Assembly (NCBI GenBank): GCA_963719485.1
Contig: OY970387.1
Location: 2,790,001 to 2,854,000, forward strand
DNA length: 64,000 nt
Source: Bog-473 sp963719485
GTDB taxonomy: Bacteria > Actinomycetota > Acidimicrobiia > Acidimicrobiales > RAAP-2
Direction: 5' to 3'
The position numbers were made by a program, and so were the translations under genes. Below are positions 7,295-14,968 of the stretch, in pieces (positions within the stretch are counted from its first letter, which is position 1; every line of letters starts with the position of its first letter). A model generated the notes under the pieces. The model made no database searches and was not told the DNA's origin. It saw only the letters and a list, made by a program, of their open reading frames with translations.

Positions 7295-8734
7295 ATGCAG
7301 TCCCTCGTCGGCATGGACGCCGCCTTCCTCGCGCTGGAAACTCCGACCACGCCGATGCACGTGGGTGTCGCTCTGGTGCTCGACCCGCCCGAGGGCACGC
7401 GCTCGCTCTTCTCGCCGTCAACCCGGTACGCCCAGATCCGTCGGGTCATCGAGCAGCGCCTGCATCTCATCCCTCCCTTGCGGCAGCGCGCCATCAGGGT
7501 TCCTTTCGGCCTGCACCACCCGGTCTGGGTCGACGATCCCGAATTCGACCTCGACGACCACCTCAGCCGGGCCAGCCTGCCCTCCCCGGGCGGGAAGTCC
7601 GAGCTGGACGCCTTCGTGGCCGGTGTCATGAGCCGCCAGCTCGACCCCGACCGGCCACTGTGGGAGATGCACGTGGTCGAGGGACTGGAGGACGAACGCA
7701 CCGCGCTGGTCGCCAAGGTGCACCACGCCATCCTCGACGGGGTGAGCGGGGCATCCGTCCTGGCGGCGTTTCTCGACCTGACGCCGAGGACGCGCATCGT
7801 GTCCCTGCCATCCGAATGGAACCCTGAACCGTTGCCGTCCAACACGCAAATGCTGCGCCACGCCGCATCGTCGCTGACCCGCCAACCGGGCTCGACACTC
7901 AGCACGCTGCAGGCCGGGGTGGAGGCGATGGCGGACCTTGGGATGCACAACAGGGAGCTCGCGGGGCGAGGCGAGCAATCGCCGCCGGGCTTCTTCGCCG
8001 CACCGCGCACCTCGTTCAACGGCGCCGTCTCGAACCGGAAGCGCTTCGCCGGTCTTTCCGTTCCGCTCGAGGACGTGAAGCTGGTCAGCCGGGTCTTCGA
8101 GGCAACCGTCAACGACGTGATCCTGGCCTGCGTCTCGGGCGGGCTCCGCCGCCTGCTGGCCGCTCGGGGGGAGCAGGCCGAGGCGTCGCTCGTCGCCATG
8201 GTCCCCGTCTCGACGCGCGCCGAGGGAGAGACCGAGGAACTGGGAAACCAGGTGTCGGGCATGCTGGTCTCGCTCGCCAGCGATGTGGAGGATCCGGTGG
8301 CCCGGCTCGATGCCATCTCCGAATCGGCGCGGGTGGCGAAGGAGCAGGAGAAGCTGCACGGGGGACGCTTCGTGGGCGACCTGGCCCAGATCGCCCTGCC
8401 GGCGCTGGCCTCCCGGGTCGCCCGCGCGGTGGCGGGCACACGGCTCTTCGACAAGATGCGACCGCCGTTCAACGTCACCGTCTCCAGCGTGCGGGTCCCG
8501 GACCTTCCACTCTTCCTGGCGGGGAGCCGTGTCGCCGCCACGTACCCGGTGGGTCCCATGGCCGAAGGCATCGGCCTGAACGTGACGGCTTTCTCGTATC
8601 TCGACCGGGTCTACTTCGGGATGCTGGGCTGCCGCCGGCTCCTGCCCGAGCTCGACGAGGTGGCGGTGCACGTCGACGACGCGCTCGGGGAATTGCTCGT
8701 GTGCGCACTCGACGCCCGGGGGGCGACGGCGTAA
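7295..8734 (+). CDS. Wax ester synthase/diacylglycerol acyltransferase (WS/DGAT)
   Basis: A 479-residue membrane-associated acyltransferase that makes triacylglycerols or wax esters from acyl-CoA, the storage-lipid route of many actinobacteria. The N-terminus (LVGMDAAFLALETPTTPMHVG) is the family signature and supports the start at 7295, which has AAGGGGAGG directly upstream. The active-site HHxxxDG is His143-His144 and Asp148 in KVHHAILDGVSG. The C-terminal condensation-like half carries the NVTVSSVRVPD segment. It follows dut by 35 bases and could share its transcript. Confidence 0.92.
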   Translation: MQSLVGMDAAFLALETPTTPMHVGVALVLDPPEGTRSLFSPSTRYAQIRRVIEQRLHLIPPLRQRAIRVPFGLHHPVWVDDPEFDLDDHLSRASLPSPGGKSELDAFVAGVMSRQLDPDRPLWEMHVVEGLEDERTALVAKVHHAILDGVSGASVLAAFLDLTPRTRIVSLPSEWNPEPLPSNTQMLRHAASSLTRQPGSTLSTLQAGVEAMADLGMHNRELAGRGEQSPPGFFAAPRTSFNGAVSNRKRFAGLSVPLEDVKLVSRVFEATVNDVILACVSGGLRRLLAARGEQAEASLVAMVPVSTRAEGETEELGNQVSGMLVSLASDVEDPVARLDAISESARVAKEQEKLHGGRFVGDLAQIALPALASRVARAVAGTRLFDKMRPPFNVTVSSVRVPDLPLFLAGSRVAATYPVGPMAEGIGLNVTAFSYLDRVYFGMLGCRRLLPELDEVAVHVDDALGELLVCALDARGATA

Positions 8735-8854
8735 CGATTTGCGGACGTCGGGAGCTCCGAGAGGGGCGGTGCGGACCGGTCGGCTCGGCGATCCGGCCCA
8801 CACCGCCTGTTCTCTGTGGTGGTCTCGGTGGCTCAGGGGTGTTGGGGAGGGGCG

Positions 8855-9220
8855 CTACGAGCCCGAGGCCGGAGGGGTGCCCGAACCGGTCGGGGGCGTG
8901 CCCGACGGGGCGTTGGATCCGTTGCCCATGTTGGGGCAGTTCTTGGTCGATCCGGAGCCCGAGCTCGAACCGGAACCGGACCCTGAACCGGTCGACGAAT
9001 TCGAGGAGCCCGAGCCCGTGTTGCTCGTGCTCGAGCCCGACGACGGTGTGGTGGTGGAGGAGTTGGACGTCGACGAGTTCGACGTCGAACTCGTTCCCGT
9101 GTTACCCGAACTCCCCGTAGTGGTGGACGTGGTCGCTGCATTGGCGACCAGCGCGCCGCCGGCGAGGAGGCCGGATGTCAGTGCGCCGATGGCCAGCACA
9201 TTGCGGAGGCGAATCTGCAT
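8855..9220 (-). CDS. Secreted Ser/Gly/Thr-rich low-complexity protein
   Basis: A 121-residue protein with a clear signal peptide (MQIRLRNVLAIGALTSGLL, then AGGALVANA) and a mature part made almost only of Ser, Gly, Thr and Asn, ending with a short NCPNMGNGSNAPSG segment and Pro/Gly repeats. No domain is recognised. The start ATG at 9220 follows an AAAGGG about 10 bases upstream. Such tails are usually linkers or surface filler exported by Sec. A longer open frame to 9697 is an overlap with the methyltransferase on the same strand and is rejected. Confidence 0.6.
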   Translation of the reverse strand: MQIRLRNVLAIGALTSGLLAGGALVANAATTSTTTGSSGNTGTSSTSNSSTSNSSTTTPSSGSSTSNTGSGSSNSSTGSGSGSGSSSGSGSTKNCPNMGNGSNAPSGTPPTGSGTPPASGS

Positions 9221-9455
9221 GGGTGGGTGCCCTTTCTTGTCTCTTGCCGCCGGCTCATCCGAACCGGTACTCATACGGTGCGCTCCGGATCTGAGTGCAG
9301 CCGCAGAGGGACGTGGGCGGGTGTGAGGAGTTACCTGACGAATGGATGACGATTCACAGCAAGTGTCAACGGCGCTGCACAGATGGACCGGAGCCCGCGT
9401 CAAGCGGAAGCGGCGCCCGCGCACAGGCGAGACACCGCCGCCTGCCAGCGGTGCC

Positions 9456-10235
9456 TCAGCGCCTGGTCGCCCGCCAGCAGTACGAGCGCATGGGGACGTC
9501 GATGACCTCGAGTCCGCTGAACGGCTCGTGAGCGTCGAGAAAGCGCGCCATTGCTTCGAGATGCTCGCGGCGAGCGCTCTCGTCCATGGTGATGACAGCG
9601 CTGTAGGTCGTGGCCAGCGCCACAAGGTCCTCCTTGGCCATCGGCCGGGTCCAGTGGAAGAGCATCTTCTCCGGTTCGAGGAACGGGCTGGCGCCACCGA
9701 CGTCGACGTTCACGACGTGCCGGCGACGGCGCCGGTTGTCGACGTCGGTCTCCTCTTCGGGGCTGAAGATGATGCCGCCGGCCCACAAAGATCGCATCCA
9801 GTCCACCGACCGATCAGGTCCGGTCCACACCAGCGAGAGTCGGCCGCCGGGACGCAACACCCGCGCGACCTCAGGGACGGCGCGCTCCTCGTCGACCCAG
9901 TGCCACGCGGACTGCGCGATGACTACATCGACGGACGACGCGGCGGCCGGTATCTCCTCGGCGTGGCCGGCTAGGACCTCGACCGGCACTTCTGCCCCGG
10001 CGAGGACGGCGCGCATGCGGTCGTCGGGCTCGACGGCGACGACGTGGGCAACTCGTTCGGCGAGCTTCCGCGTGAGGATGCCGGTCCCCGCCCCGATTTC
10101 GAGAACATCGGTCGCACCCTGGGGAACCAGCCAGTCGAGCGCCTCGTCCGAGGGAGCGGAGCGAAGCCGGTTGTATTCGTCCGCAACCTCTCCGAAGGAA
10201 CGGCTCAGGATGGCGCTGTTCTCGTCCTGGCGCAT
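9456..10235 (-). CDS. Class I SAM-dependent methyltransferase
   Basis: A 259-residue Methyltransf_11-type protein. Motif I is VLEIGAGTG (about residues 44-52), followed by the acidic end of strand 2 (VAVEPDDRM) and the motif III/post-I stretch around VIAQSAWHWVDEE and VLRPGGRLSLVW. The substrate-binding C-terminal half is not diagnostic; it may be a small molecule or quinone-type methylase. It lies immediately before the tRNA-Gly at the left boundary of the putative island and is transcribed away from it. Confidence 0.8.
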   Translation of the reverse strand: MRQDENSAILSRSFGEVADEYNRLRSAPSDEALDWLVPQGATDVLEIGAGTGILTRKLAERVAHVVAVEPDDRMRAVLAGAEVPVEVLAGHAEEIPAAASSVDVVIAQSAWHWVDEERAVPEVARVLRPGGRLSLVWTGPDRSVDWMRSLWAGGIIFSPEEETDVDNRRRRRHVVNVDVGGASPFLEPEKMLFHWTRPMAKEDLVALATTYSAVITMDESARREHLEAMARFLDAHEPFSGLEVIDVPMRSYCWRATRR

Positions 10236-10266
10236 GCCCGGAAATCTAGCGAGATGATCCGGCCGG

Positions 10267-11802
10267 TTAACCGCCGCCCGTTCCCGTGCCTGTGAGGCGG
10301 TGAACCGCCAGGTTGAGGCGGTTCTGCTGCCTCACTTCAGCTTGCCGGTCCCGCGATAAAGTACTCACCCACGCGGAAGTGGCGCAGCGGTAGCGCATCA
10401 CCTTGCCAAGGTGAGGGTCGCGGGTTCGAATCCCGTCTTCCGCTCCATCGTCGCAGGTCAGAGGTAGTTTTTCGGTTCTTCGGATTCGGACGACGATCGA
10501 ACCCAGCACACGCCAGTTCGGCTTGCCGGCGTAGAGCAGGGCTCGGATGCGGTAGTTCTCGAAGTTGCGGAATCCGAAGCCGATCCGCTTGATGCGCTTG
10601 ATCAGGTTGTTGAGCGCTTCGGTCGGACCGTTCGAGACCCGGGCCAGGTGGAAGTTGGCGATCTTGTCGAACCAGGCCCGAATGGTGCGTCCGAGCCTTT
10701 GGATCTCGGGCGGCATGGTGCGGCGGCGGCAGTGCGTCTCGAGCTCTCTCAGCATCGCTTTGGCCGCCTCGGGGTCGCGCGTTCGATAGAAGTCGCGTAG
10801 TCGTTCCTTGACCCGGTAGGCGATGGCGACCTCGGCACCGGGATCCCCGAGCTCGAGCAGCGACCACAGACGCTCAGTCGCGGCGGGGTCGAGCTTCTCT
10901 TCGCCGCGCAACAAGACGCGCCGCGCCCGATAGAGCGGATCGTCCCTGCGTCCGCGGTGCCCGGTCTGTTCGGTCTGGACGCGCCGACGGACCGCATCGA
11001 GGCTGCGATTGGCGAGTGAGATGACGTGGAAGGGGTCGACCACCTGGGCCGCCTTGGGCAAGATGACCGAGTACACCGCCGCATAGGTCTGTGACATGTC
11101 GAGCGCACCGAAGCGGATCCGCTCCTTCCAGGGCGCCGGCTGCTTGTCGATCCAGCCCGCCACGTCGGTGTAATTGCGGGTCGGGAGGATGTCGATGATC
11201 TGGTGGTTCTCCACATCGGCCACCGTCGTGGCGTAGCTGGTGTGGATCCGCGCACCGAGTTTGACGAAGGACGTCTCGTCGAGCCCGATCGCCGTCGTGC
11301 GGTTCAGCCGTTTGCGGTCGGCCGCGAGCAAGGCCTCGCCATAGGTGATCACGGCGTCGTTGACGGTGTGCCAATCACAGGCCAGCTCGGCGGCCACCTC
11401 TGAGACGGTCCGCCCGGTGCCGACCTGGACCGTCGCCCACTTGGCCGCCCTCGTCGTCAACAAGCACTTCTTGGCCGCAATGCGGTGGTCGCCGAGCATC
11501 CAGGTCTTCTTGGCGCAGTGCTCGTTCACACAGCGCATCCGGTGCTTCTTCCAGGCCAGTGACATGGGCGTTCCATAGACGGGTAAGTCCACGTACTGCA
11601 CCACCGGACGTTCCTTGACCTGGGCCTCTTCGGCACACGAGGGGCAGCGCACCGGATCCCTGATCAGCTGCTCGATGGCGAGCTCGACGTGGGGTCCGCG
11701 TCGCTCGTAGTGCAGGACCACCACGTCTTTGAGGCCGACCAGGGCCTCGAGAATCTCGCTATGGTCGCGAAGAACGAAGGTGCTTCTTGGTTGTTGGGTC
11801 AC
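10267..11802 (-). CDS. ISL3-family transposase
   Basis: A DDE transposase. The N-terminal zinc ribbon (CPSCAEE, later CVNEHCAKK) and an HTH precede the catalytic domain; the acidic residues lie in IGLDETSF, VVDPFHVI and GPTEALNNLIKRIKR. The natural C-terminus should fall soon after RALLYAGKPNW; instead the frame runs on across the antisense strand of the tRNA-Gly (giving GIRTRDPHLGKVMRYRCAT) to 10267, so the last 60 or so residues are junction sequence, not transposase. The start is a GTG with GAGGTG overlapping it, placed in the loop of a 13-base perfect hairpin. It may still be active if the extra tail is tolerated. Confidence 0.85.
   Translation of the reverse strand: MTQQPRSTFVLRDHSEILEALVGLKDVVVLHYERRGPHVELAIEQLIRDPVRCPSCAEEAQVKERPVVQYVDLPVYGTPMSLAWKKHRMRCVNEHCAKKTWMLGDHRIAAKKCLLTTRAAKWATVQVGTGRTVSEVAAELACDWHTVNDAVITYGEALLAADRKRLNRTTAIGLDETSFVKLGARIHTSYATTVADVENHQIIDILPTRNYTDVAGWIDKQPAPWKERIRFGALDMSQTYAAVYSVILPKAAQVVDPFHVISLANRSLDAVRRRVQTEQTGHRGRRDDPLYRARRVLLRGEEKLDPAATERLWSLLELGDPGAEVAIAYRVKERLRDFYRTRDPEAAKAMLRELETHCRRRTMPPEIQRLGRTIRAWFDKIANFHLARVSNGPTEALNNLIKRIKRIGFGFRNFENYRIRALLYAGKPNWRVLGSIVVRIRRTEKLPLTCDDGAEDGIRTRDPHLGKVMRYRCATSAWVSTLSRDRQAEVRQQNRLNLAVHRLTGTGTGGG
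10373..10447 (+). tRNA. tRNA-Gly (anticodon GCC)
   Basis: A complete cloverleaf: acceptor stem GCGGAAG pairing with CTTCCGC, D arm GCGCAGCGGTAGCGC, anticodon arm TCACC-TTGCCAA-GGTGA with anticodon GCC, T arm CGCGGGTTCGAATCCCG, discriminator T, and an encoded CCA at 10445-10447. It is intact and is the probable attachment gene for the neighbouring island, whose insertion leaves the tRNA complete on the left. Confidence 0.97.
10399..10471 (+). repeat. Left copy (attL-like) of a 73-base direct repeat in the tRNA-Gly 3' half
   Basis: Starting in the anticodon stem and running through the T arm, the CCA and 24 bases beyond the tRNA, this segment matches 22481-22553 at 67 of 73 positions. The repeat therefore spans both the tRNA 3' half and its native flank, the pattern left by site-specific integration at tRNA genes. 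Confidence 0.75.
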
Positions 11803-11872
11803 ACCTCAAGCTTGAAGCACCTTCGTCGCGCTCGAGGTGATCCTCTCAGGGGCGCGACCCCGCCAGAATCCG
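10450..11872 (-). mobile_element. ISL3-family insertion sequence (limits approximate)
   Basis: The element is defined by its transposase. The left limit is unclear because the transposase frame runs through the tRNA flank without a stop, so the IS end has been lost or lies within about 30 bases of the tRNA. The right limit lies between the perfect inverted repeat around the transposase start (to 11826) and the first recognisable base of the SRPBCC remnant (about 11876). I could not identify matching terminal repeats. Confidence 0.5.
11774..11826 (-). promoter_or_regulatory. Hairpin enclosing the transposase start codon
   Basis: ACGAAGGTGCTTC at 11774-11786 is repeated in perfect inverted form at 11814-11826. 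In the transcript the 13-base stem would hold the ribosome site and GTG start (11802-11800) in its 27-base loop. Such structures can limit transposase translation from read-through transcripts. It is also possible that one arm is part of an IS end. Confidence 0.45.
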
Positions 11873-11875
11873 ATG

Positions 11876-11932
11876 AGCCGGATTGGTTCGAGCTAGGTGT
11901 TGCGGTCCGTCATCAATTCCGATCTTCTCCAA
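11876..11932 (-). pseudogene. 3' remnant of an SRPBCC gene fused to the end of an ECF sigma gene
   Basis: Read on the minus strand in the right frame, this piece gives EKIGIDDGPQHLARTNPAH, which matches EEIGMGDGAQHLARTNPGH in the intact SRPBCC protein encoded at 27534-28034. The upstream part of that gene, including its start, is absent: sequence goes directly from the sigma factor's last helix into this remnant. This shows an internal deletion in one copy of a duplicated sigma/SRPBCC pair. Confidence 0.7.
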
Positions 11933-12470
11933 CTCTCTCCCGTAGACGTTGTTTCGCCGCACGGATCCTGGTTTTTGCCGTGCCGAGCGGTATGTGCTCG
12001 TGGCGGGCCACCTCAGCAGCGGTCATATCAAAGGCTCCGGCCAGCAGAACGGATCGCACGAGAATTGGAGAAAGGCTGATCAGAGCAGATCGGACCTCCG
12101 CTCGACTTTCCTCGATTCCGTTCCGATCTTCGGGATCACAGGATCCTGGCGTCGGACCAACACAAATCTCCGAAGGATCAACCGGAATAGCTCGCTTCAT
12201 ACGTACCCAGTCCAAAGCGGCGTTACGAACGATTGTCTTCATCCATACATCAAGCGAGCCTCGCCCAGCGTCAAACATGGCTCCCTTTCTCCATGCCCGC
12301 TCGAGGGCTACCTGTGCGACATCCTCAGCCGAGCCTGAATCACCAACGATCCGATACGCGATCCACCACAGTCGACGCCAGAAACGCTGCACAAACTGTC
12401 CGGCGCATTCTTCGTCTCCAGCGCAGAAACCTTCCAGGAGGAGTTCGTCTGACACGCTTTCCTGCGTCAT
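11913..12470 (-). CDS. ECF-type sigma-70 family factor (chimeric C-terminus)
   Basis: A 185-residue extracytoplasmic-function sigma factor: region 2 (LLLEGFCAGDEECAGQFVQR to DWVRMKRA, with the core VGDSGSAEDVAQVALERAW) and region 4 (LSPILVRSVLLAGAFDMTAA to LGTAKTRIRAAKQRL), separated by a linker. Start ATG 12470 has AAAGGTG upstream and matches the start of its paralogue at 28601. The last residues (about RERVGEDRN) come from the deletion junction with the SRPBCC remnant and are not native. No anti-sigma gene is adjacent. Regulon unknown. Confidence 0.85.
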   Translation of the reverse strand: MTQESVSDELLLEGFCAGDEECAGQFVQRFWRRLWWIAYRIVGDSGSAEDVAQVALERAWRKGAMFDAGRGSLDVWMKTIVRNAALDWVRMKRAIPVDPSEICVGPTPGSCDPEDRNGIEESRAEVRSALISLSPILVRSVLLAGAFDMTAAEVARHEHIPLGTAKTRIRAAKQRLRERVGEDRN

Positions 12471-12515
12471 AGGAGCATCACCTTTCCCGTTGCTGTCGTT
12501 CCCCCTTGTTGGCAT

Positions 12516-12896
12516 CGCTTGCTGGGCTCTTCGTCGGTCTCGGAAGTGCTGGATGCAGTGGAGTTAATCAACGCCGCTCCGCTCAGGCGAAGATTTGCGA
12601 CTGCCTCCAAATCGTCGATGCAATGGGGGCGAACAAAACAAATCGGGGGGTCAGTCGGGCAGGTCGTCGCCCATGGTGGTTCCCGCCGCCATCTGCCACA
12701 CAGACGCGGGCGTTGGCGCTCGTTCACGCCTGCGGTCGCATTCATGTGACTACTTGGGCCTCGGGGACTGGAGCCGGCCGTAGAGTCGAAAGCACCACCT
12801 TGCCAAGATGATCGCGGGTTCGAATGGGATCGAGGCGCTCGAGCGCCGCTAGACGAGCGGCCGCACAGTGCCAGACGGCGGTGAGGCTTCGGATAG
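12516..12896. other. Stretch without a convincing gene
   Basis: No reading frame here has a credible start and domain. The only recognisable item is the degenerate tRNA-Gly fragment at 12793-12825. The sequence upstream of the sigma gene probably holds its promoter, which I cannot place. Confidence 0.4.
12793..12825 (+). repeat. Degenerate tRNA-Gly fragment
   Basis: CACCTTGCCAAGATGATCGC and the following GGGTTCGAAT match the anticodon arm through T loop of the intact tRNA-Gly at 10399, with three bases missing in the variable region. It is in the same orientation as the intact gene. It has no acceptor stem and cannot be a working tRNA; most likely a scar of an earlier integration. Confidence 0.55.
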
Positions 12897-13217
12897 TCAT
12901 CCCGAATCGTCCCGGTCGACGTATCGAACGAGGGCAAATCGCATGTGGATCGCTTCTATAGCGCCTTTCCTCCGATTGCCGTTACCGTGCTCGACATTGA
13001 CCAACCGTCCGAGATGGAGCTTGTGAACTTCGATTTCGGGGATGGTCGCTACCACGCGCCCAGGGTCCGCAGCTAGGTGATGGAGAGGTAGGTCGGAAGT
13101 CCGACTGGGAAGGAGTCGATCCATTTTGGCTCCCTCTGCCTCAATGAGTTCCGGGTGGCCGCACTGTTGGCTGACTCGTGGCGGGGTTTCTGTGGACGAC
13201 ATGGAGTATGACCTCAC
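12897..13217 (-). CDS. Doubtful hypothetical reading frame
   Basis: A 106-codon open frame with no recognisable domain; the C-terminal half (PEIEVHKLHLGRLVNVEHGN) looks protein-like but the N-terminus is not. It overlaps the end of the 39-residue membrane peptide gene by four bases. No clear ribosome site. Could equally be decayed sequence. Confidence 0.2.
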   Translation of the reverse strand: MRSYSMSSTETPPRVSQQCGHPELIEAEGAKMDRLLPSRTSDLPLHHLAADPGRVVATIPEIEVHKLHLGRLVNVEHGNGNRRKGAIEAIHMRFALVRYVDRDDSG

Positions 13218-13333
13218 TGTCGTGCCATTGAGAGTCGGAAGAACGGGGAATCGATCAATGCCGGGCCCAGAGCCAGACCTCCAGCCACGAGAACCGCGAT
13301 CACCGCAATGAGGATTCCCAGTCGTTTCGTCAT
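13214..13333 (-). CDS. 39-residue truncated copy of a membrane-anchored small protein
   Basis: The peptide MTKRLGILIAVIAVLVAGGL, then ALG, is identical over its first 23 residues to the start of the 122-residue proline/threonine-rich protein at 48592-48960, but then diverges and stops after 39 residues. The AAAGGAC ribosome site and roughly 50 bases of leader are also shared between the two loci, so this is a truncated duplicate. One membrane helix with an outward C-terminal stub is all that remains. Its ATG overlaps the stop of the preceding frame as ATGA. Confidence 0.5.
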   Translation of the reverse strand: MTKRLGILIAVIAVLVAGGLALGPALIDSPFFRLSMARQ

Positions 13334-13749
13334 TTGATGTCCTTTGAAATGTGTGGGGCGCTTGCCGCCTGATCTCCCCAAGGGACGGCCCGACCAGGAG
13401 CCGCCCTACGGCATTGGGTCATCCGGTTCTTCCCATGTCTCATGATGGGGATCGTCTCGGCACCAATCGGCGTGGATCCACTCCGGATCCATTGGGTCAC
13501 GCTGAGGTAGTCGAGAGCGGAGAGTGCCTCAACCATTTTTCCGGATACTGAAGCGAGGATCCTCTCGGCGTGTGGGTCGCAAGCAGACTCGCCTGAGACG
13601 TTCTGGAGGCTCGTAAGCGCACTGATCAGAAAGGCCTCCGCTTCCGCCATGGGACTGTCCCACGACTTCGGGTCGTCATGCGGTTCTCGTTCTTGGTCCC
13701 TGCGTACACCACCCGCACCCAGCACGGACCAAATTGTTCCTCTGTCCAT
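13330..13749 (-). CDS. Hypothetical protein
   Basis: A 139-codon frame starting at an ATG with GGGAG six bases upstream, ending in ATGA overlap with the following 39-residue peptide gene. The middle (AEAEAFLISALTSLQNVSGE to MVEALSALDYLSVTQWI) reads like a small helical protein, but I recognise no family, and the last 20 or so residues lie in the leader sequence shared with the 48.96-kb locus, so at least the C-terminus may be a fusion product. Confidence 0.35.
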   Translation of the reverse strand: MDRGTIWSVLGAGGVRRDQEREPHDDPKSWDSPMAEAEAFLISALTSLQNVSGESACDPHAERILASVSGKMVEALSALDYLSVTQWIRSGSTPIGAETIPIMRHGKNRMTQCRRAAPGRAVPWGDQAASAPHISKDIK

Positions 13750-14173
13750 TGCGATCTCCCACGTCAATCGGCCATTCCCGACCCTGTGATCAGCACGTGA
13801 TTGCCTTAACGCTTTCCAAGATGAGTCAATTGAGCTTGGGTCGAATCCCCCGATGCGCGTAGTTGCCCATCGAGGTTCGCCATTCATCCCGGCGTGTGCA
13901 GATCATTGAATCCTTAGCTGCGTAGTGGGCCGGCCAAACATGCTGGCAGTGGACTCGCTGATCGGCTCAGCACCAACCATTCGCCACCCGGCCACGACTA
14001 CGCGGCACACGGGAATCGACGGATGTTCCAATCGGCGCACTCTTTGAGTACCGACTGCGATCCAGGCGCCAGCGCACTTGAGCCACGGTTGTGAAGGCAG
14101 GCGCCCAGCAATCCCTCGAGGCGCCGGGCCCATTGACCACCAAACGCCAAGCCGAGAGAAAGAGATCAGCGAA

Positions 14174-14711
14174 GTGAACGGAACGAAGCAAACCAACAGG
14201 ACAGCGGGACCTCTTCGCGGGTCCCGTTTGTGCGTCTGGCAGGCGGGGCCTTGGTCATCGGCGGGGTCTCCGCCTCGGTTGCCACCGTCGGCGCGGCCAG
14301 TGGGGCGGCGAATGGTGTGGTTTCGACGACGCGCAACGCCCATTTCGGCACGATTCTCGTGAGCGGCAATGCGGTGTACACCTCAAGGCAAGCAAGGTGC
14401 CTTGCAAGACCCAACGTCTGAAGTTCTGGCCCGAGGTGCTTTTGCCCAAGGGTGTGACGACCACGACGGCCGGACCGGGAGTGAACGCCGCCAACCTCGG
14501 CACCGTGGCGAGGAGTGGAGGATCCCAGCAGGTGACCTATCGCGGAAAGCCCTTCTATTGCTTCGTCAAGGACACCCGTCCGCGTCAGGTCACCGGGAAT
14601 CTCACCGACAAGTGGGGCAAGTGGTCCGTCGTCGTGACGGTGAAGTCGGCCCACGCGAGCTCGGGCGGGACCTCGACGACGAGTGCCGGTTCAGGGGGAG
14701 TCTCGTTCTAG
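14174..14711 (+). pseudogene. Broken secreted YxxxD-repeat protein (PF03640/COG4315-like)
   Basis: Segments in three frames together read like one exported protein of the lipoprotein_15 type: start-like VNGTKQTNRTAGPLRGSR (frame of 14174), signal and first repeat RLAGGALVIGGVSASVATVG to NAHFGTILVSGNAVYT (frame of 14230), then CKTQRLKFWPEVLLPKGVTT and QVTYRGKPFYCFVKDTRP to the stop (frame of 14397). The family normally has FWPP/LP, a GV-T-A-G linker and YxGxPLY, all visible in altered form. Two one-base losses (near 14226 and 14385-14397) break the gene. The C-terminal Ser/Thr-rich tail is still in frame. Confidence 0.6.
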
Positions 14712-14968
14712 TGCCACGGTTCGAGGACGAACGGATCCGTAGAGGCCCAGACCGTGCGTGACACAGTCGAGATTGCGGGGAAACCGAATGCAGGCGGCAC
14801 AGGGGTAGGAGACCCTAAGTCGTTGACCTGCCGCCGGCACGACTACGCGAATCACGGGATTTCGACTGGCTCCCAGTATCGCCATACTCCTGAATGCATA
14901 AACGAGACCATTTGCCGGCGCCTCCCAAGCCACTGACGGCGGAACCGGAAACACAAGGAGACAAAGCC

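Noticed and set aside
7042..8803. Two long minus-strand open frames across the WS/DGAT gene
   Set aside because: The plus-strand frame has the HHxxxDG site and the family N-terminus; the antisense frames are Arg/Ser-rich without domains.
12467..12937. Minus-strand frame of 156 codons upstream of the sigma gene
   Set aside because: It overlaps the sigma start, crosses the tRNA fragment and has no domain or ribosome site.
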